A stretch of 64,000 nt of DNA, from NCBI GenBank assembly GCA_964615585.1, contig CAZTNS010000002.1, forward strand, positions 1 through 64,000, read 5' to 3'. Made by a program: the position numbers and the translations under genes. Under the pieces are notes generated by a model. It ran no database searches, had not been told where the DNA came from, and saw nothing but the letters and a program-made list of their open reading frames with translations. Of this stretch, positions 15,785 through 24,014 are shown piece by piece. This DNA is from JAQIBY01 sp964615585. Lineage in GTDB: Bacteria; Bacteroidota; Bacteroidia; Bacteroidales; ML635J-15. The stretch's first letter is position 1, and every line of letters begins with the position of its first letter.

Positions 15785-18181
15785 TCAAAAATTCAACCGG
15801 TACAAAAACATCGGGAAAAACCCCTGCTGGTAGTTATACACAACCTCTTTGGTTCTTTGGTCATAGGTTTGGCTGAACACATTATTGTGGTTAGTGATGT
15901 TTTGAAGGTCCAGCGCCCATTCCTGGGATACCTTTTTGCCACTCACTTTTAAACTGATGCGTCCATCAAGACGGAAATATGCAGGACCGCGTTTATTGTA
16001 AGCTTCGGCATAATCGTAAACGGTATAATTGTTGGCTTCAGAAGCATCTTCATCAATAGCCATGAGCGGATTGCCACCGGCATAAACCGTTTTTACATTG
16101 ACATCAATGAGCATGTTTTTGTTGATGTTAAATTCGGTACCTCCGAGGGCATTGATCACAAATTGGTTGTTGAATGCCGTGTTGTGCCATTGGCCGTCAG
16201 GGTTCTTAAATTCTGATTCAAACAATGAGGCCGTGATCAAAAAATAACAGGATTTGCTCAGAAATTTTTCAAGCGTAAATTCAATCCCATAATTACGTCC
16301 CAAACCAGCGTTTTTTAAGCTGTCAATGCGTGGAAAATTAAACCCTGCACCAAAATTTACGTTCGAAAATACCGAACGAACAGGAATATCATACAAGTAT
16401 TGGTAATAAGATTCGGTTTTCAAGCGCAGGTCAGGTGTAATCATAAAATCCCACGATAAAACGCTTTGATGCGATTTCGTGAAATCAAGAGAACGGTTGC
16501 TCATCACATAGGTATCCACAGACTCAAGAGAGGATTGGGTAAAGTACGTGATGCCGGGGTGCATCATGGAATGCAATCCATATCCGGCACTTAAACGGTG
16601 TTGTGGATTGAGGTCATAGGCAATGCTCAGGCGCGGCTCAACGGAGGTTGAAGTATTGAATTCAAGATATTGGCCATGTAAGCCGCCATACAGCGTCAGA
16701 TCATCGGTAAATTTATGTTTCCACTGCATGTATGCCTGTAGCAGGTGTAAATCTTTATTGCTGACATCGGTGTTGATGTGATACCTGTAAACCGGTTCAT
16801 TGTTGAGTGTATCAATTCGGTTCAACGCACTGTCCAGGTAGTTAACCCTGGTTTGCTGAAAATTTATCCCTGTCTCAACATAATTCCTGTGGTTGATTTT
16901 TGTGCTCAGCTTTGTCCCTGCATGCAACTTATATTCACGGTTTTGTTCTTTAAAATACAACATCTCTTTTTCAATTTCTGACTGATTGTCATCAGTGTAT
17001 TTTAGGCTGTCAACGGTGGTTTGAACCTGATAAGCCGATGCTGACACATGGGTTTTGATACGGGTGTTTTCATTGATAAAAATCAAGTGATTGGCCAAAA
17101 CAGTTCCCATATCCGAACCATTTCTGGTGTTCGCCCCGGCTGTATTTCCATACGTGTTGTCATTGTCAGCATCTTGTTCAAACACAATGTGTGAGGTTCC
17201 TCCAATGCCGGTGAGGCTGAATGTTCCTGCTTTCTTTGTAGGGAAATGAAATTTAAAAGACAAGTCCTGGTATTGCGGCACAGCACCACCTGCAACATCA
17301 ATGCCCAGGGCATCCATCACGCCAAGCGTGGAATACCGGTAATTTAACAGGTAAGTTGACCTGCCCTTTTTACTGAAAGGGCCTTCTGTTCCCAGTTCAA
17401 AACCGTTGAAACCTACCTGAAAGACATGTTGCCGGGTGGTGTTGTTGCCGTGGCGCATGTTTAAATCAAAAACCCCGGATATGGCATTCCCGTATTCCGC
17501 CGGAAATGCCCCCGTGAAAAAATCGGAATTGGTCAGCAAATTGTTGTTGAGCATACTGACAGGGCCGCCGGTACTACCCATGGCGCCAAAATGGTTGGGG
17601 TTTGGAATGGGCACGCCGTCAAGACGCCATAACAAACCTGTGGGGCTGTTACCCCGGATAATGATGTCGTTGCGCTGGTCGCCCGCTGAAATAACCCCGG
17701 CAAAATTTTGTACCATACGTGAAGGGTCGCCCAGGGCACCGGCATACCGCTCAGTTTCTTCCTTGTTGAAAGAGCGGGCACTTACGGAAGCCATTTTGTT
17801 TATTGGCTTATTCTTGTTGTAATCTGCTTTTATAACCACCTCATCAAGCTGTTCAACCATGGGCATTAATTCAAATTCCAGGTAAAGTTCATTTCCGCTT
17901 TGGATCAACACATTGCGTTTTATCGAAGCTTTGTATCCCAGAAATGAGGCACGGATGTCATACCTTCCCACCGGTAAGTCATGAAGTTTAAATTCGCCCC
18001 TGTCATCTGCCATTGTGCCCATCCCATCGTGGTCTAAAATAACAATGTTGGTGCCTGGTATGGGCTTTTGAGTTTCTGCATCCCTGACGATCCCACGCAA
18101 TGATTGTGTAGAGAGAGATTCCTGTGAAAATAGCGGGACAAATATAAACACCATAAACAAAAAAGTTATTCCTGTTCTCAT
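15785..18181 (-). CDS. TonB-dependent outer-membrane receptor with carboxypeptidase-like domain
   Basis: Protein of 798 residues. A signal peptide (1-20) is followed by a carboxypeptidase-regulatory-like beta domain (about 27-112, LRGIVRDAETQKPIPGTNIV), a plug domain (about 125-225, with IIRGNSPTGLLWRLDGVPIP) and a 22-strand-type barrel ending in an aromatic residue (LYRLNF). It takes up an unidentified ligand across the outer membrane using TonB energy. No SusD partner is adjacent, so it is not a canonical SusCD glycan system; siderophore, cofactor or peptide uptake are all possible. A symporter gene lies upstream on the same strand. Confidence 0.9.
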   Translation of the reverse strand: MRTGITFLFMVFIFVPLFSQESLSTQSLRGIVRDAETQKPIPGTNIVILDHDGMGTMADDRGEFKLHDLPVGRYDIRASFLGYKASIKRNVLIQSGNELYLEFELMPMVEQLDEVVIKADYNKNKPINKMASVSARSFNKEETERYAGALGDPSRMVQNFAGVISAGDQRNDIIIRGNSPTGLLWRLDGVPIPNPNHFGAMGSTGGPVSMLNNNLLTNSDFFTGAFPAEYGNAISGVFDLNMRHGNNTTRQHVFQVGFNGFELGTEGPFSKKGRSTYLLNYRYSTLGVMDALGIDVAGGAVPQYQDLSFKFHFPTKKAGTFSLTGIGGTSHIVFEQDADNDNTYGNTAGANTRNGSDMGTVLANHLIFINENTRIKTHVSASAYQVQTTVDSLKYTDDNQSEIEKEMLYFKEQNREYKLHAGTKLSTKINHRNYVETGINFQQTRVNYLDSALNRIDTLNNEPVYRYHINTDVSNKDLHLLQAYMQWKHKFTDDLTLYGGLHGQYLEFNTSTSVEPRLSIAYDLNPQHRLSAGYGLHSMMHPGITYFTQSSLESVDTYVMSNRSLDFTKSHQSVLSWDFMITPDLRLKTESYYQYLYDIPVRSVFSNVNFGAGFNFPRIDSLKNAGLGRNYGIEFTLEKFLSKSCYFLITASLFESEFKNPDGQWHNTAFNNQFVINALGGTEFNINKNMLIDVNVKTVYAGGNPLMAIDEDASEANNYTVYDYAEAYNKRGPAYFRLDGRISLKVSGKKVSQEWALDLQNITNHNNVFSQTYDQRTKEVVYNYQQGFFPMFLYRLNF

Positions 18182-18319
18182 ACCATGGATATATTAGAAA
18201 GACACTTCATATTTTTATAATCAATTTTCAACTTTCATTACCTTTCCCACGTAATCGGGATAAAACTGACCATGATAAAAAATTGTGCTTAAGTGCAAAA
18301 ATCACAATTATCATAACAT

Positions 18320-19765
18320 TTACGTTTCATACCTGAATGAAAAAATCCAAAAACCAACAAAACACAATCCCCCGTTAAGCAGGAGCAGTTCGTATGCAAA
18401 AACATAACCCCAGAATTCCTGTGTCATTTGATTGACGAAAAAACTAATTACCGGTGCCAATACAGCAACGGGAGCAACAAATTTCATTTGGAGTTGCCGG
18501 CGGGTAAGCATACCAAAAGCAAACATGCCAAGCAAAGGGCCGTAGGTATAGCTTGCCACAGTAAAAATAGAATCCACCACAGACCTGTCTTTTACCATTC
18601 CAAAAATCAAGATAACCCCAATCAGCACTACTGACATTCCGACATGAACCTGTTTTCTGACTGTTTTAAGTTTTTTCTCAGGCAATTTCTCTGCCTGGAG
18701 GATATCCACCGTAAAAGATGTTGTCAGTGCTGTCAATGCTGAGTCAGCTGATGAATATGCTGAAGCCGTGAGGCCAAGGATAAACATTGCCAGCACCACA
18801 TTCCCGAGATGCGATTTTGCTAACAAGGGGTAAAGTATATCACCATCAGCCGGAAGGGGAACGCCAGAGTTTTGTGAAAATATTACAAGCAATACCCCCA
18901 GGCTGAGAAAAAGTAAATTAAAGGGAATAAATGCAAGACCGTAGCTGATCATGTTCATTTTGGCATCTTTCAGATTGCGGCACGATAGATTTTTTTGCAT
19001 CATGTCCTGATCAAGTCCGGTCATAACAATGGTTATAAGCATACCTGACAAAAATTGTTTTATAAAATGCTGCCTGCTTTGCCAGTTGTCAAAAACAAAC
19101 ATGCGTGAATAGTCACTTTCCTTTATGGCATCGATCAACCCCAAAGCAGATAAATCCATTTGTTTGCCGATTATAACAATGGTGGTTATCAGTGCTGTAA
19201 GCATCAGTGCTGTTTGCATCATATCTGTCCAGATGATGGTACGTATGCCACCGCGATAAGTATATAGCCAAATAAAGATGATGGTAACAATAACAGTGAT
19301 CCAAAAAGGAATATTCCATGCATCAAAAATGACAAGTTGCAATACGGATGCCACAATGTACAACCGAAAGGATGCCCCGATAATTCTGCTTATCAGAAAA
19401 AAAGCAGCACCTGTTTTATATGCAGCCAAACCAAATCGCTTATCAAGGTATCCGTATATGGATGTAAGGTTTAGTTTATAATACAATGGCAACAGGACAA
19501 AAGCAATGGTAAGGTACCCGAGAAAATACCCAAACACCATTTGCATGTAAGTAAAATCCGTGTCAAGCACCCAACCTGGAACAGAAATGAAGCTTACGCC
19601 TGACAACGATGCTCCCAACATACCAAAAGCAACAACAAACCAGGGTGATTTACGGTTACCAAGAAAAAACCCGGCATTGGTTGCATTCCTGGACGTAAAC
19701 TGAGATATCAGCATCAGTAAGATGAAATATCCCAGTATTAATCCGAGTATTGTCAATGGTGTCAT
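18320..19765 (-). CDS. sodium:solute symporter (SSS family)
   Basis: Inner-membrane protein of 481 residues with about 13 hydrophobic segments. SSS family cues include SGVSFISVPGWVLDTDFTYMQ in the first helices, GYLDKRFGLAAYKTGAAFF, and GLTASAYSSADSALTALTT, whose small/hydroxyl residues are in the Na2-site helix. The substrate (sugar, amino acid, sialic-acid-like) cannot be inferred. It precedes the TonB receptor by 138 bp on the same strand, so the pair could take one ligand through both membranes, though co-transcription is not proven. Confidence 0.9.
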   Translation of the reverse strand: MTPLTILGLILGYFILLMLISQFTSRNATNAGFFLGNRKSPWFVVAFGMLGASLSGVSFISVPGWVLDTDFTYMQMVFGYFLGYLTIAFVLLPLYYKLNLTSIYGYLDKRFGLAAYKTGAAFFLISRIIGASFRLYIVASVLQLVIFDAWNIPFWITVIVTIIFIWLYTYRGGIRTIIWTDMMQTALMLTALITTIVIIGKQMDLSALGLIDAIKESDYSRMFVFDNWQSRQHFIKQFLSGMLITIVMTGLDQDMMQKNLSCRNLKDAKMNMISYGLAFIPFNLLFLSLGVLLVIFSQNSGVPLPADGDILYPLLAKSHLGNVVLAMFILGLTASAYSSADSALTALTTSFTVDILQAEKLPEKKLKTVRKQVHVGMSVVLIGVILIFGMVKDRSVVDSIFTVASYTYGPLLGMFAFGMLTRRQLQMKFVAPVAVLAPVISFFVNQMTQEFWGYVFAYELLLLNGGLCFVGFWIFSFRYET

Positions 19766-19824
19766 GCGCCGAAGATAAAGATATTTTCAAAGATGTAAAA
19801 GCGGGAAATAAGAAATAGTGGAAT

Positions 19825-19870
19825 TGTATTGCCCCTGAATAAGTCTGACATAATTGTCAATAAAAATTGG
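19825..19870 (+). mobile_element. IS3-family-like terminal fragment (relic)
   Basis: This 46-bp stretch (TGTATTGCCCCTGAATAAGT then CTGACATAATTGTCAATAAA...) matches, with about four differences, the sequence lying upstream of the IS3-type orfA fragment at 44945-45078 in the opposite strand. A third copy is at 28939-28984. It is a solo left-over end without any coding part. Confidence 0.65.
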
Positions 19871-19872
19871 TA

Positions 19873-19898
19873 GGTTCTACCACGAATTTAATGGAAAA
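19873..19898 (+). repeat. solitary GGTTCTAC...AATGG motif
   Basis: It starts GGTTCTACCACGAATTTAAT and resembles the terminal inverted repeats of the two small elements that follow (19916-20254, 20263-20640). It sits 2 bp after the IS3-like relic end. Confidence 0.5.
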
Positions 19899-19915
19899 GT
19901 TTTTTTGCAAAAAAA

Positions 19916-20254
19916 GGTTCTACTGCAATTTTAATGGGTTGTGATTAGCCGGCTGTTTACCTAATCCTTTTGTGTAATACCGGTAATTTTCAGTTCTGAA
20001 GTACGAAAATAGGTGTATAATCACCTTTTCTATGTGATCCTATGTGAACTACTGTGGTTCAAAAATTTGGAAACATCTCAGGTTGGAACCACAATAGGCA
20101 CAGTAGAACACATAGGAATTCACATAGAATTAGCCATAAAAACCTTCTGGTTAATCATTGAATGGATTAGAGAAAATCATAAAGAATAAGTAAAATTACA
20201 TAAATTTTCACTTTCAGATATTCCTGGTTTTCCACTAAGTTTGCAGTAGAACCC
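19916..20254. mobile_element. non-coding MITE-like element 1 with GGTTCTACTGCAA ends
   Basis: The left end GGTTCTACTGCAATTTTAAT (19916 on) and the complement of the right end GGTTCTACTGCAAACTTAGT (to 20253) agree at about 19 of 22 positions. The 300-bp interior has no gene and contains a long imperfect hairpin (20030-20127). The shape is that of a miniature inverted-repeat element; the parent IS family is unknown, with ISL3 a weak guess from the GGTTCT ends. Confidence 0.55.
20030..20127. repeat. long imperfect inverted repeat (CTATGTG... hairpin)
   Basis: The left arm reads CTATGTGATCCTATGTGAAC then TACTGTGGTTC; the right arm ends ACATAGGAATTCACATAG. The arms pair over roughly 30 nt with small bulges. 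It lies inside MITE-like element 1. Confidence 0.6.
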
Positions 20255-20262
20255 AAAAAAAA

Positions 20263-20640
20263 GGTTTTACTGTTATTTTAATGGAAGACCACTTTATATC
20301 GAAGCCGCTTCGACATCGCTCACTTCGGCTGCGCTCAGTACATCGCAGCACATCGCATTCAGGCTTCGTTTCCGGATACACGTATTGTTCCCTGCCTATT
20401 AATGTAACCCAACATGAGTTGCGGCTGCACCTTACCGCCCCCGAAAGGTGGTGTGCTGAACCTGTCGAAGTAAGTCAAACATGAGTAACCACGGGTGAAT
20501 CCGTGGCACAAAAGCCTTTACACACATGCCAAAAATTAAAAATATAGATGTTCAAACAACCATCTTTCCACTTAGTTTACAGCAGAACCTAAGTTTACAT
20601 TGTACACTATATCTTTACCCATTAAAATAACAGTAGAACC
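20263..20640. mobile_element. non-coding MITE-like element 2 with GGTTCTACTGTTATTTTAAT ends
   Basis: The termini (20263-20284 and the complement of 20619-20640) match at 21 of 22 positions. The right terminus is also found, identical over 23 bp, as a solo copy at 55148-55170. A further internal GGTTCTGCTG-type end lies at 20565-20589 in inverse orientation. The interior has GC-rich palindromic words (for example CCACGG..CCGTGG at 20490-20507) but no convincing gene. Confidence 0.6.
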
Positions 20641-20836
20641 AATTGGTAATTATGCAAACCGACAAAAAAAAATGAAAGTTTACAAAAGACAGAAACTTCA
20701 GATTTACAAATATCAATCATTGGCATACCAACGAAGCCGGTTGAGCCCTTACTATACTATTATTGCGAGCATAATCCGTTAATTTTGAGTTGGATATGGC
20801 TATAGTCGCAAAAAATGAACGATGGATGCGGCCTGC

Positions 20837-21589
20837 TTAAAAATTAACGCTCAAGATCAAATCAATATAATCACCACGGAAATCAAAATAATCGTCTTGC
20901 ACGTTATTTACAAAAACCTCTCTACTGTCGTCTTTTTCATTGTTCATAAATATATAATAAGCCAGTTCAGGACTATATTGTACGGAGACAACAACATTGT
21001 CGGATAAGAGTATATCAACTCCCAGATTAAAATCAATACCAAGTTTAAAAAAATCAGCACGGTACCATCCCAACATATTTTGTTCATATGGGGGGATAAT
21101 GCTTTCTATAGGATAATCGCTGAAAGATTTTTCATATTGGTAATATGATTTACCAAAATGGTGATATCCGCCCATAGCTCCAATGCCGTAATAAAACCTG
21201 AATCCGTCAACCGGCATATATCTTTCGTAACCTATGCGCATATCAAGTGTGAAAATATTGTTGTTGTATTGCCTCAGAGTGACATTGGTATCACCAACGT
21301 GGACAATATCCATCCGTTTATCCTGTGAATTGAAATTAATGTAATTGGCACTAAAACGAATGCCTGATTTTTTCCAATTGTGCTTATACTGAACAAACAA
21401 TTTTGTTGAAGGTAAAACACCACCGCCAACCATACCAAATGCAGGATATACATTCAGACCCACAAAATTTCCCTGCCACAGTGTGTCAGTGCTTGTACTG
21501 TCTTCAGAAGTAGCGGGTTCATCCTGTGCAAAGGACATGGTGATCACAAAGAGTGAAACACACAACAAGATTACAGTTTTAACATTCAT
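20837..21589 (-). CDS. outer-membrane beta-barrel protein of unknown function
   Basis: Protein of 250 residues with a signal peptide cleaved near SFAQDE and a series of amphipathic beta strands (LFVQYKHNWKKSGIRFSANYI, NVVVSVQYSPELAYYIF) ending in FDFRGDYIDLILSVNF, whose final Phe is the usual BAM signal. It probably forms an 8- to 12-strand barrel. It lies 72 nt downstream of the degenerate phosphatase gene on the same strand and may be co-transcribed. No specific family is recognised. Confidence 0.8.
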   Translation of the reverse strand: MNVKTVILLCVSLFVITMSFAQDEPATSEDSTSTDTLWQGNFVGLNVYPAFGMVGGGVLPSTKLFVQYKHNWKKSGIRFSANYINFNSQDKRMDIVHVGDTNVTLRQYNNNIFTLDMRIGYERYMPVDGFRFYYGIGAMGGYHHFGKSYYQYEKSFSDYPIESIIPPYEQNMLGWYRADFFKLGIDFNLGVDILLSDNVVVSVQYSPELAYYIFMNNEKDDSREVFVNNVQDDYFDFRGDYIDLILSVNF

Positions 21590-21661
21590 AATATATGGTT
21601 TTAATTAAATAAAAAACTTCATTAAAGATACAAAAGATATGACAAAATCAATCATACTATA

Positions 21662-23299
21662 TTAACGTGAAATCCCGTCAATTGTTTCATCACCAACTGA
21701 AGAAGGTTGCGGGATGTCCATCATTTCACAAATAACATAGGTTATGCCTGATATGTTCACTGGGTGTGAGATTTCACCTTTCTTTACCCTCCATCCATAA
21801 AACAACAGAGGTACATGAGCGTCATATGCATAACAGGTATTGTGATCTGCTGAATAGCTAACATCCTTGATCCAACCGGGTTTCAAGGCTATCATGACAT
21901 CACCGGAACGTTTTTGATGGAAAGAGTTCTGCATCTTCATAAATATGCCGGAAGTATAATTTGTTCGTTGTAAATCATATGCAGTCATTGAATTGGTAAC
22001 GCCGGGTGTGGACAAAACAAATTGCGCCACTTTGTATTGCACATCAGCAAGCTCAAGTCCGGCATCTTCGATAAGAATCCGGTTTAGGTAAATTTGCTGG
22101 TTGTGATAATCACGTACCCAGTCTCCTTTGCCGTAAACAATATTCAGATACGACTTTAACAAGGCCATCATGTAATGGTGTTTGAACGTACCGCCGGGCA
22201 GCTTCTCTTTTTTACGGTATTCCGGATTGCTGCCAAATCCGCTTGGTGAAGTCAGAAAAAACAATGTAGATTGTTTTCCCACACGGTCTTCGATGACTTT
22301 CACAAGATGAGTAATCTCTTTATCCAGACGTAAAATCAGATCCTGCATTTGTTTGGAATCGGGGCCAAAATATTTTCCAATGTTTTCACTAACATGATAA
22401 TTGATCATCAATACATCCGGCGTATCATCTACGCCCAATTGTTCCTCTATCAGGCAATGTACTGCAAAATCAGTAGTCATGGTATTCCCTTCAGGAATCA
22501 TTTTTATGAATTTACTTCCTGTATAATGCGATTTAATGTCCTCATACACAAATGGAAAAGTTTTAAATTCTGCATCAAAACCATATTCAAAAGCATTGGA
22601 ATCAGGACGTGAATGTTTGTATTCAGATAATGACTCCAGGGGATTCCAGGTACGTTCAAAATATACCTCCGGGTATTTGTTTTCATTGAATTCATTTACC
22701 CAACCGGGAAGTTCTTCCATATAGTATGAACTGCTTACAAAATTGCCTGTAAAGTCATCCAGCCAGTATGCCGCATCAGCCTTGTAACCCCCGCTTATAA
22801 CAGCAGCGGAGGGATCGAGTGATACGCTGAATACTTTAGATTCATTCCGAAAATACATTTTAATGGCATCACTGAACGTTTCAGTCATGAGTTGATCAGG
22901 AGAACAGGCATTGTCTTTATTAACAGTTCCCACCGGATAATAATCCTGATTTTGTACCGCATGTATGCCGTCTTCTTTGAGTGTTTCATACCAATAATCT
23001 GCCACTATACCATGCCATGAAGGGTCAGATCCGGTAACAATGGTAGCATAGCCGGGCGCCCTTTGGGTGAACATATAGTTATAACTTGCATGTTTGCAAA
23101 ATGCCCCCTGTTTCATGAGTTTTTTCATGCCGTTTTCATGCATCAGATCAAGGTTCCTTTGTACATCATCATACCCGATGCCATCAATGACAATGCCCAC
23201 AACAAGCCGGGGATAACCGGAAGGCGGATTATAGCTTTGTGAAAAACCTGATGTCAATGCCATACACATTAGCAGGCAAATTGTTGTATATTTTATCAT
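21662..23299 (-). CDS. PafA-type alkaline phosphatase family protein, probably non-catalytic
   Basis: Exported protein of 545 residues (signal peptide 1-20) that follows the PafA/nucleotide-pyrophosphatase fold: PRLVVGIVIDGIGYDDV at the N-terminus, IVTGSDPSWHGIVADYWYET, LRLDKEI, and CYAYDAHVPLLFYGW near the C-terminus. From memory of PafA, Asp39 and a late His (SADHNTC) are kept, but the Thr nucleophile position is Arg80, the Lys/Arg pair of SLKDR is replaced (SLDPS), and the metal sites DY.GH and DHG are replaced by ENIGK and SPSGF. The frame is intact, so this is a pseudo-enzyme rather than a pseudogene. Confidence 0.82.
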   Translation of the reverse strand: MIKYTTICLLMCMALTSGFSQSYNPPSGYPRLVVGIVIDGIGYDDVQRNLDLMHENGMKKLMKQGAFCKHASYNYMFTQRAPGYATIVTGSDPSWHGIVADYWYETLKEDGIHAVQNQDYYPVGTVNKDNACSPDQLMTETFSDAIKMYFRNESKVFSVSLDPSAAVISGGYKADAAYWLDDFTGNFVSSSYYMEELPGWVNEFNENKYPEVYFERTWNPLESLSEYKHSRPDSNAFEYGFDAEFKTFPFVYEDIKSHYTGSKFIKMIPEGNTMTTDFAVHCLIEEQLGVDDTPDVLMINYHVSENIGKYFGPDSKQMQDLILRLDKEITHLVKVIEDRVGKQSTLFFLTSPSGFGSNPEYRKKEKLPGGTFKHHYMMALLKSYLNIVYGKGDWVRDYHNQQIYLNRILIEDAGLELADVQYKVAQFVLSTPGVTNSMTAYDLQRTNYTSGIFMKMQNSFHQKRSGDVMIALKPGWIKDVSYSADHNTCYAYDAHVPLLFYGWRVKKGEISHPVNISGITYVICEMMDIPQPSSVGDETIDGISR

Positions 23300-23315
23300 T
23301 CTGTAATAATTTGTA

Positions 23316-23323
23316 CAAAATTA
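23316..23323 (-). promoter_or_regulatory. possible -7 element (TAATTTTG) of the phosphatase-like gene
   Basis: A TAnnTTTG match on the minus strand 16 nt before the start codon; no TTG at the right spacing was seen, so it is only a candidate. Confidence 0.35.
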
Positions 23324-23428
23324 AAGATTTTTTTGTAAGTATATCCGGAATCTAGTTCCTTATCAGAAATATCCTCGCACAGTTTTTTAAATACCGGAAA
23401 ATGGATTTTTGCATCCTGCTTACACAAC

Positions 23429-23458
23429 AAAAGCCGCCCGGAAATCCGAACGGCTTTA
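23429..23458 (-). terminator. terminator downstream of tRNA-Lys
   Basis: On the minus strand AAAGCCG and CGGCTTT pair around an inner CGG/CCG stem, followed by TTTTG. It sits 9 bp past the tRNA 3' end. Confidence 0.7.
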
Positions 23459-23467
23459 TTCTCCTCG

Positions 23468-23540
23468 TGACTGATCGGAGGTTCGAACTCCGGACCCTCT
23501 GCTTAAAAGGCAGATGCTCTACCTGCTGAGCTAATCAGTC
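23468..23540 (-). tRNA. tRNA-Lys (UUU)
   Basis: The 73-nt minus-strand sequence folds as a tRNA: acceptor arms GACTGAT/ATCAGTC with discriminator A, D-arm GCTCAGCAGGTAGAGC, anticodon loop CTTTTAA giving anticodon UUU (23505-23507), T-arm GGAGTTCGAACCTCC. The CCA is not encoded. A well-spaced Bacteroidota promoter lies 25 bp upstream and a terminator follows. Confidence 0.97.
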
Positions 23541-23565
23541 AACCTTGTTCCCTCAATTGGGAGTG

Positions 23566-23596
23566 CAAAGATAGAGGCTGTATTTTAAAATCCAAA
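23566..23596 (-). promoter_or_regulatory. promoter of tRNA-Lys
   Basis: Minus-strand -33 TTTG (23596-23593) and -7 TATCTTTG (23573-23566) are separated by exactly 19 nt, matching the Bacteroidota primary-sigma consensus TTTG-N19-TAnnTTTG. Predicted transcription would begin about 7 nt further on, shortly before the tRNA 5' end. Confidence 0.75.
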
Positions 23597-23691
23597 ATAA
23601 ATTGTTGATTTTTTCCTTATTTTTTTTTCAGGGAAAATTTATCGACATACCATCCCTGCCGTTACAGTGTCTCAATATAGATTTGAGTTCT

Positions 23692-23754
23692 TTTTTAGTA
23701 CCCAGTAAAAATAATTGCACTAAACAAAAAGCAACTGGAAAAGTTACATGTAAG
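23692..23754 (-). repeat. 63-bp dispersed repeat, copy 2
   Basis: Inverse copy of 15554-15616 at about 92% identity. No coding sequence of its own is convincing here, although a 67-codon open frame crosses it. Confidence 0.65.
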
Positions 23755-23962
23755 TATGTCAGCAGCATCGGTTATTTTGTTATTACCAGGGATTTCATAC
23801 AATAAGGAAGGGATTAAATATACAAAGAAAACAACACACAAAACCTTCCCTGAGTAAAGTTGATAATTGACAAATCATTTTAAGATAATTTTAAGCAAAC
23901 TTCAAAATACACATTAGAGACATTCCGTTTGCGTTTAGTATTTATTATATTGTAAAAGGTTC

Positions 23963-23992
23963 TTGTTATTTGTTACGAAAACACTAATTTTG
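23963..23992 (+). promoter_or_regulatory. promoter of batD-batE
   Basis: TTG (23963-23965), a 19-nt spacer and TAATTTTG (23985-23992) match the Bacteroidota consensus. The start codon of batD follows 22 nt later, giving a short leader. Confidence 0.7.
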
Positions 23993-24014
23993 TGAGGCAT
24001 ATAATAACATTGAG

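Noticed and set aside
15785..19765. SusCD-type polysaccharide utilisation locus
   Set aside because: There is a TonB receptor with a CRD domain but no SusD-like gene and no glycoside hydrolase nearby.
20281..20484. A 67-codon frame in the element cluster as a possible element gene
   Set aside because: It lies in palindromic GC-rich repeat words inside a MITE-like element and has no transposase-like motif.
23602..23805. A 67-codon frame downstream of tRNA-Lys on the plus strand
   Set aside because: It spans the 63-bp dispersed repeat and has no signal or motif; treated as non-coding.
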